DNA of 64,000 nucleotides from JAQBGV01 sp032128395 (GTDB taxonomy: Bacteria > Planctomycetota > UBA8108 > UBA1146). Location: NCBI GenBank assembly GCA_032128395.1, contig JAQBGV010000046.1:1-64000 (forward strand), in the 5' to 3' direction. Below, piece by piece: positions 44,701 to 52,720 of the stretch. Position numbers and translations under genes: made by a program. How positions within the stretch are numbered: position 1 is the first letter of the stretch; every line of letters begins with the position of its first letter. Below the pieces are notes generated by a model. It did not search any database and was not told where the DNA came from. It saw only the letters and a list, made by a program, of their open reading frames with translations.

Positions 44701-45838
44701 GTGGTCCGAAGAGGAACACGACCCCGCGGTCGCTGCTCGCGTTCTCGAGGCGCGGCGGGGTGAAGGTGATCCTGTCCCCGACGATCGTCATCGGGCCGTC
44801 GAAGCGGAGCACGACCTCGCCGCTCGTCGACTCTCGGAGCGTGACCTCGACCCCGCCATCGATCGGTTGCCAGGTGTGGAGGAGATCTCCCCCGGCGCCG
44901 ACTACCGACATCTCGGCGGGAACCTGGAAACGCAGTGTTTCGGTGCGCCGCCGCGAGATGTGTACCCGGGACTCCCAGAGGAAGCGCGGATCGACGGCGC
45001 GGGCGAGGATCGAGATGCGGTGCGTCGCGGTCAGGAGGAGCGGATTTTCCTCGAGGGTGCGCTCGCGCCGCCAGCGGAGCTCGATCGAGGTCGCACCTCC
45101 GAGTGCAACTTCGAGCCTGGTCGCGGCATCGCCGGCTTCATCGACGAACGGGAGCACGTCGAGCACCCCCGTGACGGCTCTCGCGGTCGCCCGGCCGGGT
45201 ACCTCCATCGTGAAGGTCCCCGCGGCGGCTGGGACGACGGGGCCGGTGAGGGTCGCGCCTTCATCTCCCTCGCCGATCGGCAGGGTGTAGATGACCCGCG
45301 CGGTGTGGCGCCCTGCCCCGCGGATGAGGAGTGATGCAAATCCGTTCTCGAGCACGATCCATCCGGGGGCGTCGTCGAGGGTGATCGACCCGAGATTGGG
45401 GAGTGCGCGGCCGAGGGGGCAGCGCGCCCACTCGTCGCCGGTCACGAGCACGGTGAGCTCGCCTTCGATGCGCACACGTTCCCCGACCGGAGTGCCTTGG
45501 TAGCGCCCTTCGAGAACCGCGGCCGCGAGCGGCGGCAGCGGCGGGGGTGGGCCCTCGCGGCGTTCGAGCGCGGAGTGCACCAGCTCGCGATACTCCTCGA
45601 GGTCGAGCACGATCCCGTCGGGGTTCTCGCCGGTGAGGCGTTGGAACTCTTCGTAGGGGACGTAGAGCTCGCGGAGGCGGACGGGGTCTCGGGGGTCATC
45701 GCCTGGTTGGGCGCTTGCGATGCCGGCATGGAGTACGAGGAAGCTGAGGGCCGTGGAAACCCATCGAAAGAGCCTCGAAGATGGGACAGGCACCGCTGTG
45801 CGGAGCCAGTCCCCGCACTTCGAACGGGGGCGAGGCAT
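38729..45838 (-). CDS. Giant envelope protein, two fused modules (2369 residues)
   Basis: Signal peptide near residues 20-43 (FLVLHAGIASAQ). Two paralogous modules follow. Module A (about 50-1180) starts LYVPYEEFQRLTGENPDG and ends with membrane helices (FIFGAALIACFILDRL; LWLLIGVGLFVGTFLPPAF). Module B begins with a second signal-like stretch inside the chain (GAILLVATIAGPGTVTAQ, about 1178-1196) and YISEKRFRELWRLAHPDEIP. Module B is beta-rich, then has a Gln/Glu-rich coiled coil (about 2100-2210) and a C-terminal helix (LLSWVMLLVAAAWVVW). The start ATG 45838 lies one base after the upstream stop. No known family recognised. The upstream neighbour is a single-module relative. Probably periplasmic or surface, membrane-anchored. 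Confidence 0.85.
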   Translation of the reverse strand: MPRPRSKCGDWLRTAVPVPSSRLFRWVSTALSFLVLHAGIASAQPGDDPRDPVRLRELYVPYEEFQRLTGENPDGIVLDLEEYRELVHSALERREGPPPPLPPLAAAVLEGRYQGTPVGERVRIEGELTVLVTGDEWARCPLGRALPNLGSITLDDAPGWIVLENGFASLLIRGAGRHTARVIYTLPIGEGDEGATLTGPVVPAAAGTFTMEVPGRATARAVTGVLDVLPFVDEAGDAATRLEVALGGATSIELRWRRERTLEENPLLLTATHRISILARAVDPRFLWESRVHISRRRTETLRFQVPAEMSVVGAGGDLLHTWQPIDGGVEVTLRESTSGEVVLRFDGPMTIVGDRITFTPPRLENASSDRGVVFLFGPPRGTLRVDEQAGVEPLDPSIGTALREFPRRSGAPDVATHAPVGRFVFSRLPARLALQVIEDTPQVTLRQSYLVLEDLERRRAHGVLQWRVPAGRAVELALDVPPEWQVVSLDRADGGPALRWEEVARDGARQIRIVPPRSLDGTHPLVARIVLEPIEFPEAPGPEGRIAQFALPRPVATTGESALLERTDLGIVLSNDLLLARSELDGWRTLPAEELDALAQSPSGNGLGAIGARLVAGVTTASATPTVAFTARRLPAQGEVRSVTHVLAAERTHGPQGTAHAVRIRTDLQVIVLDRAVDVLTIEHPPLGADVAVHVLGDGIREVVADSAGGRQTVRFVRPWTGMRQIRVELEVPAIPGTPIAFPEIGLGGDFGGARFLAVQSQGSVEVEIAPGTGLARIELDDLPDFAEPWLEGRLLEAFRHRRLGGAGTFTTILHARAPVLTQLARELVINTVLGRDGTSRTESEILLSSAREQTLRIDLPADARCLAVTIDGEPIRHVRTDEGGVPAGFRRIAIPLPPRSHARLSITTERPRDGRARALDGYGTWREQGPRLVGVPVGETRWTIHHPEGIRVFAGEGGNLLPADPRSEERVQYFANSFFGALLHGRLPRFSIFEAARAARPYVSAPALTPAEAEGALVEEAAASGAGRSLAPRKAGDEIAGVGKAPAVRPPLLAAGRRVILSKYGGSPRAELRYRDILGSQGRVRFIFGAALIACFILDRLRRSRELWLLIGVGLFVGTFLPPAFGWESPFLWIPLCEGLVVALALGGIRLLVRAAAAGLASRRQRRLAFLEGAVAGAILLVATIAGPGTVTAQEGEPTRAIELPALPTPFDTVLIPYGPDGPPWASGAESPKVYISEKRFRELWRLAHPDEIPLPEVADTPVPYAVGAGSYTLELEGDRYRLRGTMPVQVLEPEKWVTLSLPVGGARLERATVDGAPAGTTPIAGAHQLLLRGRRIHQLELEWVGEISRNLGVYSIGTPIVAAAAARVTGVLPTGAEIDAARSSPGLALDPDTEDHFAIDVGPTGSFALTWSFPRIEGDLSAQVSSVSYTELRAVDDRLDLVRIELVGASGRPVERARYRIEGGWEVVAIDGTQVSEWSVLTENGRSFLEVSFRVPVEAVRFRILGFADARTTVLPTLTLEGAVRQETFVGLSHGEGWRFSPDALSDLARASITEAGEAVRIDGIRADRVHHGHGSAAGSSLSLVPAPSRANLETEAVARIAADRLQVFVRTRFTQVERGPLRLRVALPDGWTVPNVETAKLRRFEVVPAGTGRELILDLGARAAVGDAIVWSAELEFTGETPTALSLPALRTLADAGTRLEETVTWTIASEEGIDLASAGGSTWEAVPVERAAPWMSLAPRDRTRFAFRTVRAEAPLAITVHPRASRLRATVVSFAHLGEEELTVHSRIVPEVRFSGRDTFVLRIPPGAELVDLTVRDERSRVVRRGDAGTEVVIQLLSPVTGIVEIDLLHRIPRGSEGDDATPIVLAPVVVIDGGQPLEETEVYVGVVQPERSLTLALTPTGLTPIERERVPFLPAGVRAESIRATFTAGAVDWKLTLAEEEIEVAEGLAAVIPLVDITTRLGRDGTMRSEAAITLLNERLQFLTVDLPLGATLWGVTVDGIPVAVASEPGATGRANPARLRIPVDPAVGSQLAREIVLTYAERDVDLPSLRAHAELEAPTVVNDAVQVVETIWTVRFPEGYAVTESGGRMQQAPPSARHAERLRQLMEQQATVLDASQGMQSRRGRERAAQQLAKIEQQLGDSLAGLSELNRSAGEMSQLGIFGEKNLEQQWRDNDQVIQRTQQAQQQIRQALEAEAGREAGAAPDEEAFQDRAQFLHGKGWRGGSRADSPAAGGEEPQQTGTGPGAESLLSPHPYPGWRALSPLPATSAAEAAKPRPIDPSGGLTPLPDTARLRAAAGFPPATPEAGAVTYTFRRSDADASLNLRLTKDGATLQLLSWVMLLVAAAWVVWRQRSLQHPTGMG

Positions 45839-45839
45839 G

Positions 45840-48800
45840 CTAGCTCTCCTCCCCGGTACGATCATCGGGCTTCTTCGTCTTCTTCTTCTTTGCCCTCTTC
45901 GCGCGCTTCTCCCCCGTGGGTTCCGCCTTCGCTGACTCGGGCGGAGTTCGTGGGGGGACGTCGTCCGCCGGGGTGGGCGCTGGCTTCTTCGGTGTCGCCG
46001 GAGTAGCCACTGCCACCCCTTCGAGGTACGGATCGGGAGCGAGGGCAACGCGTTCGGCGCGGAAGCTCCGCCACTTGCGGACGACCGGTCGCCCCGAGAG
46101 GAACAGGCAGACGACGACCACCCCCCCGAACACCGACCCCGCGAATCCCGCGGCCGGTCCTTGCGAGAACCACAGGTAGGTCAGCGCGATGAAGAGCAGC
46201 ACGACCGCGCCGATCGGCTTCGAGCGCACCCGATGCTCGAGGACGATGTAGGTCGCCAGCGCAGCACCGATGAAGAGCAGGAAGTCGAGAAACCCGTAGA
46301 GGGTGCGCCCGTAGTAGCGGAAGCGAACCTCGCCGCGCGGGGCGAGGGTCTCGAATCGGTGCAGCTCTTTCCCCTCGATCGGCAATTCGATCGTGATCGC
46401 GGTCGGGGTGGGGCGATCGCCGCCGCGCTCCATCACGGTCGCCGATGCGCGCTCGCCGGCGAGCCCGATGAGGCCCTTGAAGCGCTCCCAGGTGCCGGGG
46501 CGGTTCGCGATCCTGCGGTGCAGGTTCCCCGACCACCCGAGGTAGGCGTAGTGGGGGGGGAGGTAGAGGTCGAGCTCGATCTGGTTCACCGGCAGGTCCG
46601 CGAGCACGATGGGGGTGTCGATTCGCACGCTGCCGATCGCTCCCAGGCCGGAGCCGAGCGACTGCTTGTAGCGGATCTCCACCGGGAAGGTCCCCGCCGG
46701 GCCGGCGGAGCGCGGGATCTCGATCAGGGTGCCGGTCCCCTCCTTGCGCCGCTTTGGCGCTTGCGAGCGGCCGTTCACGTAGAGCTGGAGTACTTCCGCG
46801 CCGGGGGGGAGCTCGAGCTCGAGGAACTGGCGGTCGCTGTTCTGCATCCAGAGGACCGCCTCCGACTCCAGCTTCCGCTCTTCGGAGAGGACGCTGCGCA
46901 CTCGCATCAGCGAGACGACCGCGGTGGCGAGCGTCTCGTGGTCGTAGCGCGTCAATTCGAGCGCGATCGTCGGCTCGGCGGTGAAGTAGCGGAAGCCGCC
47001 GTAGATCCGCCCTCGACGCAGCTTGTCGGGGAGATCCCCGGCGTCGATCCCTTCCATGTCGGTCACCGTCGGAACCACTTCGAGTGTCCCCTCCTTGCGG
47101 ATCGCGACGAATCCCTGAGTGCCCCGCGACCCGACTGCGCGCACGAGCGGGATCGCGATCACTTGGGGTGCTCCCGCCACCAACGCGGGGAGTGGGATCG
47201 TGTGGTGGATCGTCAGAGTGAGACTGCCGAGCGCTGGGGGTTGCAGTCCAACCTCCCAGGTGGTGATCCCACCTTCGCTCGAGACTTTCCGCACCTGGGT
47301 CTTCTGCTTCGCTTCGACGGTCAGGCTCTCATCGAGCGAGCTCGGGGCGCGAAAGCGCACCGCGTCGACGGCGGCGTAGAGGATCTCGTGGTCGAGGAGG
47401 TGGGTGACCCGGATCTCGCCGTCGCTGACGTCGACGAGGTGCTGGGCGAGAAGGTCGATCTCGGTGCGCCGTTCCGACAGTGCGAGCCGCGCGGACGCGG
47501 GTTGCTTGCGGTAGCGGAACGCCCGGGGGATCGACGAATCGGCGCGCATCTGCCCGAGGATTCCGGTGCGGAACAAGTCGTCGACGTCGGCATCGAGGAG
47601 CTCGCTCCGGGTGAGGGTGACGATCTCGAACGAGCGCGGCGAGCTGATCCCGAGGATCCCGCGGTCCTGTTCGCTGCCGAGGACGATCGGCGGGGAGACT
47701 TCGATCTCACCCGCTCTCGCGGTTCCCTCGCGCACCAGGCGGAAGGGGAGCCGGAAGGTGCCGAGTGCGCGTGAGCGCAGGCTGACACGGATCGTCCGCC
47801 CCCCGGTGCCATCTTCGACCTGGAACTCTTCGACCGCCGCCGGATCGCCGATCGATTCGACCTCCCAGCCACTCGGGACGCGGAGAGCGATTTGGAAGAG
47901 GCCGGCGCGGGTGATCGTGGCATCGACCCAGCCGATCCAGTGGTCCTCGGTGCGGCCGAGACTGATCACGGAGACCGTCTCCGAACGCACCTGGGGTTCG
48001 ATCTGCTCGATCTCCAGCGCGAGGGAGACCGGTTGCGAGAGGTAGCGATACCCCGTGCGGTCGGCGCCGCGGAGCTGCTCGGGGATCTCCTCGGGGTCGA
48101 GTTGGCTCAGACCTTCGGTCGAGACGACCCGGACTCGCAGGCCGGGATCGTGCTCGAGCGTCACGAGGCCCGACTCTCGGAGCACACCCTCGGCGCGCGG
48201 GAAGGGGATGGTGAGACGCGGCGGGACGTCGTCGAGGATCCGTTCGAATTCGAGCGAGAGGACGTACTTGCCGGTGACCGCGGCGTGCAGAGAGACCTCG
48301 AGCACGCCGCCATCGGGGCGCCACTCTCTCAGGTTCTCGCCGCTGACCTGAATGAGCTGCATCGCTTCCGGCAGCGCGATCCGGAAGGTGCCGACCTCGC
48401 CGCGCAGGACCGAGAACTCGAGCTCGGTCGCGACCCTCAGGATCCGCTCGTCGAGGGAGGCGCGGGCGGTCTGCGATGCGGAGACGAGCGCACCCCCTTC
48501 GGCGGCGCGCCCGAGCGGCGGCATCCACGCGACCGTCACCGACCCGGAGTCGCCGAGGAACGCGAGCACTTCGGTCGTGCCATCGCCGTGCTCGGTGCGC
48601 GTGGCGGCGAGGACCGGTTCGACATCGACCCGTAGGTCCTCCTCGGGGATCGAGAGTTCGAGTCGCGACACCGCGACCGACGGGATCCCGAACTGGATCC
48701 GCTTCTTCCCCGGCTGTTCGACGACGGGGACCGAGAACACGAGATCGAGCTCGACGGTGCCGGGGTGGGGGAGGAGGAGCGAGTAGGCGCCGTTGCGCGC

Positions 48801-49247
48801 GACGAAGAGCGCCTCGGGGTCGGACACGGTGACCGACTCGATCGCGATGTCCCCGAGCAGGAAGCGCGTCTCGGTCCACCCCTCGGCGAGGGACTCGACC
48901 GAGTAGCTCGCCTCCAGCCGCGCGCTGCGCTCACCGACGGTGCCGCGGTAGTGGCCGCCGCGCACCACGGTCGGAGCGGGGGGATCGTTCCGCTCGGGGA
49001 CGGGCATACCCTCCGCCTTCGCCCACATCTCCAAGAACTCGTCGTAGGGGAGGAAGATCCCGCGCCCAGCGGTCTCGAAGACCTTCTCGAGCTCCTCGTA
49101 GGGGACGTAGTAGACCTTCTCACGGACGGCGCCGGTGGCGGCGACCTCGGGAGCACCGACTTGGGCGTTCGCGGGAAGCGTCGCGGCCGGCCCGGCGAAG
49201 AGGGCGAGGACGACGAGGAGGATCTTCGGGCAGTGTCGCATCGTCAT
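45840..49247 (-). CDS. Large envelope protein, single module (1135 residues)
   Basis: A relative of the giant downstream protein. Signal peptide 1-29 (ILLVVLALFAGPAATLPANA), then KVYYVPYEELEKVFETAGRG and GIFLPYDEFLEMWAKAEG. These double PYEE/PYDE motifs open each module of this family. The body is almost entirely beta-strand-like, with repeated LxLPxGxEVLxLxVNG-type segments (here LELPPGAEVLQLYVNG). Near residues 985-1050 are two or three membrane helices (FLDFLLFIGAALATYIVL; IGAVVLLFIALTYLWF), followed by a Lys/Glu/Pro-rich cytosolic tail. ATG 49247 has AAGGAG upstream and lies nine bases after the VWA gene stop. Function unknown. Confidence 0.85.
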   Translation of the reverse strand: MTMRHCPKILLVVLALFAGPAATLPANAQVGAPEVAATGAVREKVYYVPYEELEKVFETAGRGIFLPYDEFLEMWAKAEGMPVPERNDPPAPTVVRGGHYRGTVGERSARLEASYSVESLAEGWTETRFLLGDIAIESVTVSDPEALFVARNGAYSLLLPHPGTVELDLVFSVPVVEQPGKKRIQFGIPSVAVSRLELSIPEEDLRVDVEPVLAATRTEHGDGTTEVLAFLGDSGSVTVAWMPPLGRAAEGGALVSASQTARASLDERILRVATELEFSVLRGEVGTFRIALPEAMQLIQVSGENLREWRPDGGVLEVSLHAAVTGKYVLSLEFERILDDVPPRLTIPFPRAEGVLRESGLVTLEHDPGLRVRVVSTEGLSQLDPEEIPEQLRGADRTGYRYLSQPVSLALEIEQIEPQVRSETVSVISLGRTEDHWIGWVDATITRAGLFQIALRVPSGWEVESIGDPAAVEEFQVEDGTGGRTIRVSLRSRALGTFRLPFRLVREGTARAGEIEVSPPIVLGSEQDRGILGISSPRSFEIVTLTRSELLDADVDDLFRTGILGQMRADSSIPRAFRYRKQPASARLALSERRTEIDLLAQHLVDVSDGEIRVTHLLDHEILYAAVDAVRFRAPSSLDESLTVEAKQKTQVRKVSSEGGITTWEVGLQPPALGSLTLTIHHTIPLPALVAGAPQVIAIPLVRAVGSRGTQGFVAIRKEGTLEVVPTVTDMEGIDAGDLPDKLRRGRIYGGFRYFTAEPTIALELTRYDHETLATAVVSLMRVRSVLSEERKLESEAVLWMQNSDRQFLELELPPGAEVLQLYVNGRSQAPKRRKEGTGTLIEIPRSAGPAGTFPVEIRYKQSLGSGLGAIGSVRIDTPIVLADLPVNQIELDLYLPPHYAYLGWSGNLHRRIANRPGTWERFKGLIGLAGERASATVMERGGDRPTPTAITIELPIEGKELHRFETLAPRGEVRFRYYGRTLYGFLDFLLFIGAALATYIVLEHRVRSKPIGAVVLLFIALTYLWFSQGPAAGFAGSVFGGVVVVCLFLSGRPVVRKWRSFRAERVALAPDPYLEGVAVATPATPKKPAPTPADDVPPRTPPESAKAEPTGEKRAKRAKKKKTKKPDDRTGEES

Positions 49248-49256
49248 CGATGCTCC

Positions 49257-52200
49257 TTATCGGGATGACCAATGGGCCAGGCTCAGCTCGCGAGCCTGGA
49301 TCACCATGTCGACGAAGGTGCGCACCTCGGGGCGTACGAGGGTCGCAGGGGAGAGCCGGGAGAGATCGGAGAGGATGTCGGAGTACGCGCCGTCGCGCGC
49401 GAAGTAGCTGCCGCGCAGCAATTCGGCGAGTTCGGCGACCGACGCGAGCAGGCGAAAACGCTCGCTCGTTCGGTCGATCTGCGTCGCGACGACCCCCGGC
49501 GGAATCGGGAAGTTGAGCTCTTCGACGCGGCCGAGGGTGGTGTCGTGGTAGCGGAGGAAGACTCGACCGAGGCTCCCCGACGACGCGGGGCGGCGCACGA
49601 TCTCGTAGATCGCGGTGACGGTGCTCCCGGGGCCGACTTCACCCGCATCGATCTTGTCGTTGCGGAAATCCTCGTCCTTGACGTCGCGGTTCTCGTAGCC
49701 GAGCAATCGGTACTGGCGCACGACCTGCGGGTCGAAATCGACCTGGATCTTCGCGTCGCGGGCGAGCACCGAGAGCGCCGAGGGGAGGTTGTCGCGGAAC
49801 AGCCGCACCGCGTCCTCCGGGGTCTGCACGTAGGCGTACTGGCCGTTGCCGCGGTCGGCGAGCTGCTCGAGGAACGCGTCGTCGTAGCGGTCCTGTCCGA
49901 AACCGACGACCGACAGGTAGATGCCGCGGTCGGCGTACACGCGCACTTTCTGGAGGATGTCCTCGGCGCTCCGCGCACCGGAAGTCGCGACCCCATCCGA
50001 GCAGAGCAGGACGCGGTTCACAGCGCGCGGGGCCGCGACTTCGTCGGCGACCCGGTAGGCGAGGTCGAGACCCGCCTCGACATTGGTCGACCCGAGCGGG
50101 GCGAGGGAGTCGAGTGCATCGATGATCCGCTCGCGCTCGCGGGCGGGGGTGTGCGGGAGCACCAGATAAGCCTGGGTCCCGTAGGCGACGATCCCGACCC
50201 GGTCGTCGGGGCCGAGGCTCGAGAGCAGGGTCTCGAGTGCGAAACGCACCGCCCCGAGACGCGACTGCAGCAGCATCGATCCCGAGGTGTCGATCGCGAA
50301 GGTCAGGATCGCGGGGCGGCGCTCGCCGGGTGCGAGGTCGCGGGCGCGCACGGTGATCTGCACCTGCTCGACCGTTCCGTCCCGATCCCCGTGGGGGGAG
50401 GGTCCCCCTTCGCAGAAGACGGAGAACGCGCGGGTTGGATCGGCATCCCGGGGATCTGGGAACGAGTTCACGAACTCTTCGGTGCGGACCTGCTTCGGGT
50501 CGGGGAGCTGCCCCGAGGCGAGCAGCGTGCGCGCCCGGGTGTAGCTCGCGGTGTCGACATCCATCGCGAAGGTCGAGAACCGATCACGCTCGGACTCGAC
50601 GAACGGATTCACGCCGTAGCGCTCTCGGAATCCCTCGCGCCCGAGTCCCTCGTCGCCGATCACCGGCGCCGGCACCTGCAGCCGACGCGCGGAGAAGCTC
50701 CCGCGGTCGAGTTCGGGGTCGTGCTGACGGTAGTGTTCGTAGCCGCGCAGGACCTGCTCTGCATCGGAAAGGGCGAGCGCGCGCTCGGCGAGGTCGGTGG
50801 GGGGGAGCTCGAGTTCTCCCGAGAGGACCCTGCCGAAGTAGCCGGCGAGGTCGGCGGGGGACTCATGGTCGAGGTCGAAGCTCTCGGCGACCTTGATGGC
50901 CTGACTCATCCGCTCGAGTTGCTGCCGGGGAGCGCGGATGACGAGCCCTGTGGTCGGAGCGCCGAGTTCGAGAGTCTCGGTCGGCGTCACGGTCCAGCCG
51001 TAGGAGAGGACCTGCGGGATCGTCGCCGTGATCAGGGCATCTTGTACCAAAGGATCGACGGAGAGGACGAGGGTCGCGGGATCGAAGGCCTCGGTCACTC
51101 GCGCCGCTCGCACGTTCAAGATCTCGCGCCCGTCGTCGAGCGTGTTCCGCGCCAGCTCGTAGTCGTTCAACTCGAGGCGCGCATCGATGACGGGGGGCGT
51201 GAACGTCACGTCGTTTTGTCCGACGACGTCGAGGGCGATGTTCGGCAGCGGGGTGTTCGTGTTCTGGAGGAGGACAGCGACCCCTGCTTGGTCCTGCAGC
51301 GATCCGAGGAGGTTCTGGGAGGGGACCTTGCCTTCGAGAGTTCGGCTGTTCGGCACGCGCTGTCCCGATTGCTGCTCGCCCCACTGCCCTCCCGTGCCCC
51401 CCGCACCCGACTGCGGCTTGCCATCCGCGCCTCCGAAGTCGAGCCCACCGACCGAGGCCTCGCTCTTCTCGGCTTCGCGCAGTTCCACCCCCGCCCGAAT
51501 CACCCTCTTGCTGTCCTGCTGCGCGTAGTCCGCCGCTCCGGCGGGTGCCGAGGGGGTAGGGAACGGCGAAAAAAGTCCGTACTGGTCCCCTGGACCGGGG
51601 CGCTCTTCCCGCGGTGCCTGCTCCCGGATTCCGTTCCCCTTGCCGAGTGCGTGGAGCGATGGGGTGCCCGCGAGCCTTCGAGTGGGGTCCGATGCGAGGG
51701 AGGGCTCCTCGACCCCGTAGTAGGTATTGCCCTCGCGCGCGTCCTGCTCCTCCTTGTTCTCGAATCTATCGAGAGATTCCGCTACGTCTGCGCGCTTCTC
51801 GCCGGCGTACCGAAGTTGGTCGGACTTCTTCATGGCCAGCTTCGGCGCGACAGTGCCGTCGTCGTCGAAGTCGATTCGCTCCCCGAGCTTGTCCTCGAGC
51901 CCGACGGGACCGTCCTTCAATGAACGGACTCTCAAGCTTCCACCCGAGGCGGCGGCCATCCCGTTCAAAGTTTCGGCTACGCGTCGGTCGGCGCGCAAGT
52001 CCGAGGCGAGTCCGGTGTTCGCGACGTCGTTGTTCCGCCGTGTGAGATCTTGGAGGTCACTCTGTAGTCGGCTCTCCGACGGTTCGCCGAGGGACATCGC
52101 GGAAACAGTCTCGAATCCGCCGACGCCTCCCGCTTCATTCTTGCTCTTGCGCCGCTCGCCGTCGCGGATCGGCGCGGCAAAGTACTCAGTCTTGCCGGGA

Positions 52201-52571
52201 AGGTAGCCGGTCGCGGGTGGCGCGGCCGCGGCTAGCGTTCGATGCGGAATCGTCGTTTCATCCGCTGCCCAGTCCTCGTCGACTCCGCTGGCGGTCGCGC
52301 CCGATTCCTTCTGCGCGACGCGCGAACCAGATCTTGCATTCAGGAGCGACTGGATCGACAGATACGCGATGAGCAGGATCCCCCCGATGGAGATCATCAC
52401 CACGGCTGCCCAACGAGGGATTCTCGGGAGGGGAATCGGGAGACGCCCTCGACTCGCCGCGAGCACGCGCTCGAGTCGGTGCGCCTCGAACGAGTACGCT
52501 CCGTTCGCGTTCTCCGAGTCGCCGCTCCCGCCGGCGAGGGCACTCTCGACGACCGACAGTGTCTCGCGCAA
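49257..52571 (-). CDS. Anti-sigma/VWA-domain membrane protein (main reading frame)
   Basis: A 1104-codon frame. It opens in the middle of an anti-sigma zinc-finger region and has no ATG or GTG start, because the true 5' end lies in another frame (next entry). A transmembrane helix (AAVVMISIGGILLIAYLSI, about 55-75) is followed by a Ser/Gln/Gly-rich stretch. Then come a segment recalling short secretin/TonB N-domains (about 405-560) and a YfbK-type block FSTFAMDVDTASYTRARTLL. The VWA domain has MIDAS motif DTSGSM near residue 760, VGIVAYGTQAYLVL and LLCSDGVATSG. Cytosolic N-terminus and periplasmic VWA are expected. It probably restrains the ECF sigma factor encoded just upstream and senses the envelope. 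Confidence 0.88.
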   Translation of the reverse strand: MRETLSVVESALAGGSGDSENANGAYSFEAHRLERVLAASRGRLPIPLPRIPRWAAVVMISIGGILLIAYLSIQSLLNARSGSRVAQKESGATASGVDEDWAADETTIPHRTLAAAAPPATGYLPGKTEYFAAPIRDGERRKSKNEAGGVGGFETVSAMSLGEPSESRLQSDLQDLTRRNNDVANTGLASDLRADRRVAETLNGMAAASGGSLRVRSLKDGPVGLEDKLGERIDFDDDGTVAPKLAMKKSDQLRYAGEKRADVAESLDRFENKEEQDAREGNTYYGVEEPSLASDPTRRLAGTPSLHALGKGNGIREQAPREERPGPGDQYGLFSPFPTPSAPAGAADYAQQDSKRVIRAGVELREAEKSEASVGGLDFGGADGKPQSGAGGTGGQWGEQQSGQRVPNSRTLEGKVPSQNLLGSLQDQAGVAVLLQNTNTPLPNIALDVVGQNDVTFTPPVIDARLELNDYELARNTLDDGREILNVRAARVTEAFDPATLVLSVDPLVQDALITATIPQVLSYGWTVTPTETLELGAPTTGLVIRAPRQQLERMSQAIKVAESFDLDHESPADLAGYFGRVLSGELELPPTDLAERALALSDAEQVLRGYEHYRQHDPELDRGSFSARRLQVPAPVIGDEGLGREGFRERYGVNPFVESERDRFSTFAMDVDTASYTRARTLLASGQLPDPKQVRTEEFVNSFPDPRDADPTRAFSVFCEGGPSPHGDRDGTVEQVQITVRARDLAPGERRPAILTFAIDTSGSMLLQSRLGAVRFALETLLSSLGPDDRVGIVAYGTQAYLVLPHTPARERERIIDALDSLAPLGSTNVEAGLDLAYRVADEVAAPRAVNRVLLCSDGVATSGARSAEDILQKVRVYADRGIYLSVVGFGQDRYDDAFLEQLADRGNGQYAYVQTPEDAVRLFRDNLPSALSVLARDAKIQVDFDPQVVRQYRLLGYENRDVKDEDFRNDKIDAGEVGPGSTVTAIYEIVRRPASSGSLGRVFLRYHDTTLGRVEELNFPIPPGVVATQIDRTSERFRLLASVAELAELLRGSYFARDGAYSDILSDLSRLSPATLVRPEVRTFVDMVIQARELSLAHWSSR

Positions 52572-52720
52572 TTCTGCGAGTTCGGCGCGACACTCCGCAC
52601 ACTCGGCGAGGTGTCGCTCGACCTCACGCGACCGTCGTCGGTCAGATTTTCAAACAGGTACGCGCTGAGCAGGTACCGCAGGTGTCCGTCTTGGCGTGGG
52701 TCGGTCGTGGGTGCAGTCAT
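52572..52720 (-). other. 5' end of the anti-sigma/VWA gene, out of frame
   Basis: ATG 52720 overlaps the sigma stop (ATGA) and reads MTAPTTDPRQDGHLRYLLSA, then YLFENLTDDG. One base away, from about 52640 on, the other frame continues REVERHLAECAECRAELAEL into the main protein. Joined, they form a standard anti-sigma zinc finger (His-x3-Cys-x2-Cys). A single missing base around 52630-52655 explains the break: a sequencing error, a real frameshift mutation, or recoding. Confidence 0.75.

Noticed and set aside
42995..45334. 779-codon plus-strand frame opposite the giant gene
   Set aside because: Composition is Asp/Glu/Arg-rich with no domain or ribosome site; it mirrors the high-GC codons of the minus-strand gene.
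49272..51923. 883-codon plus-strand frame opposite the VWA gene
   Set aside because: Antisense shadow; the minus strand has a clear MIDAS motif, a transmembrane helix and an operon context.
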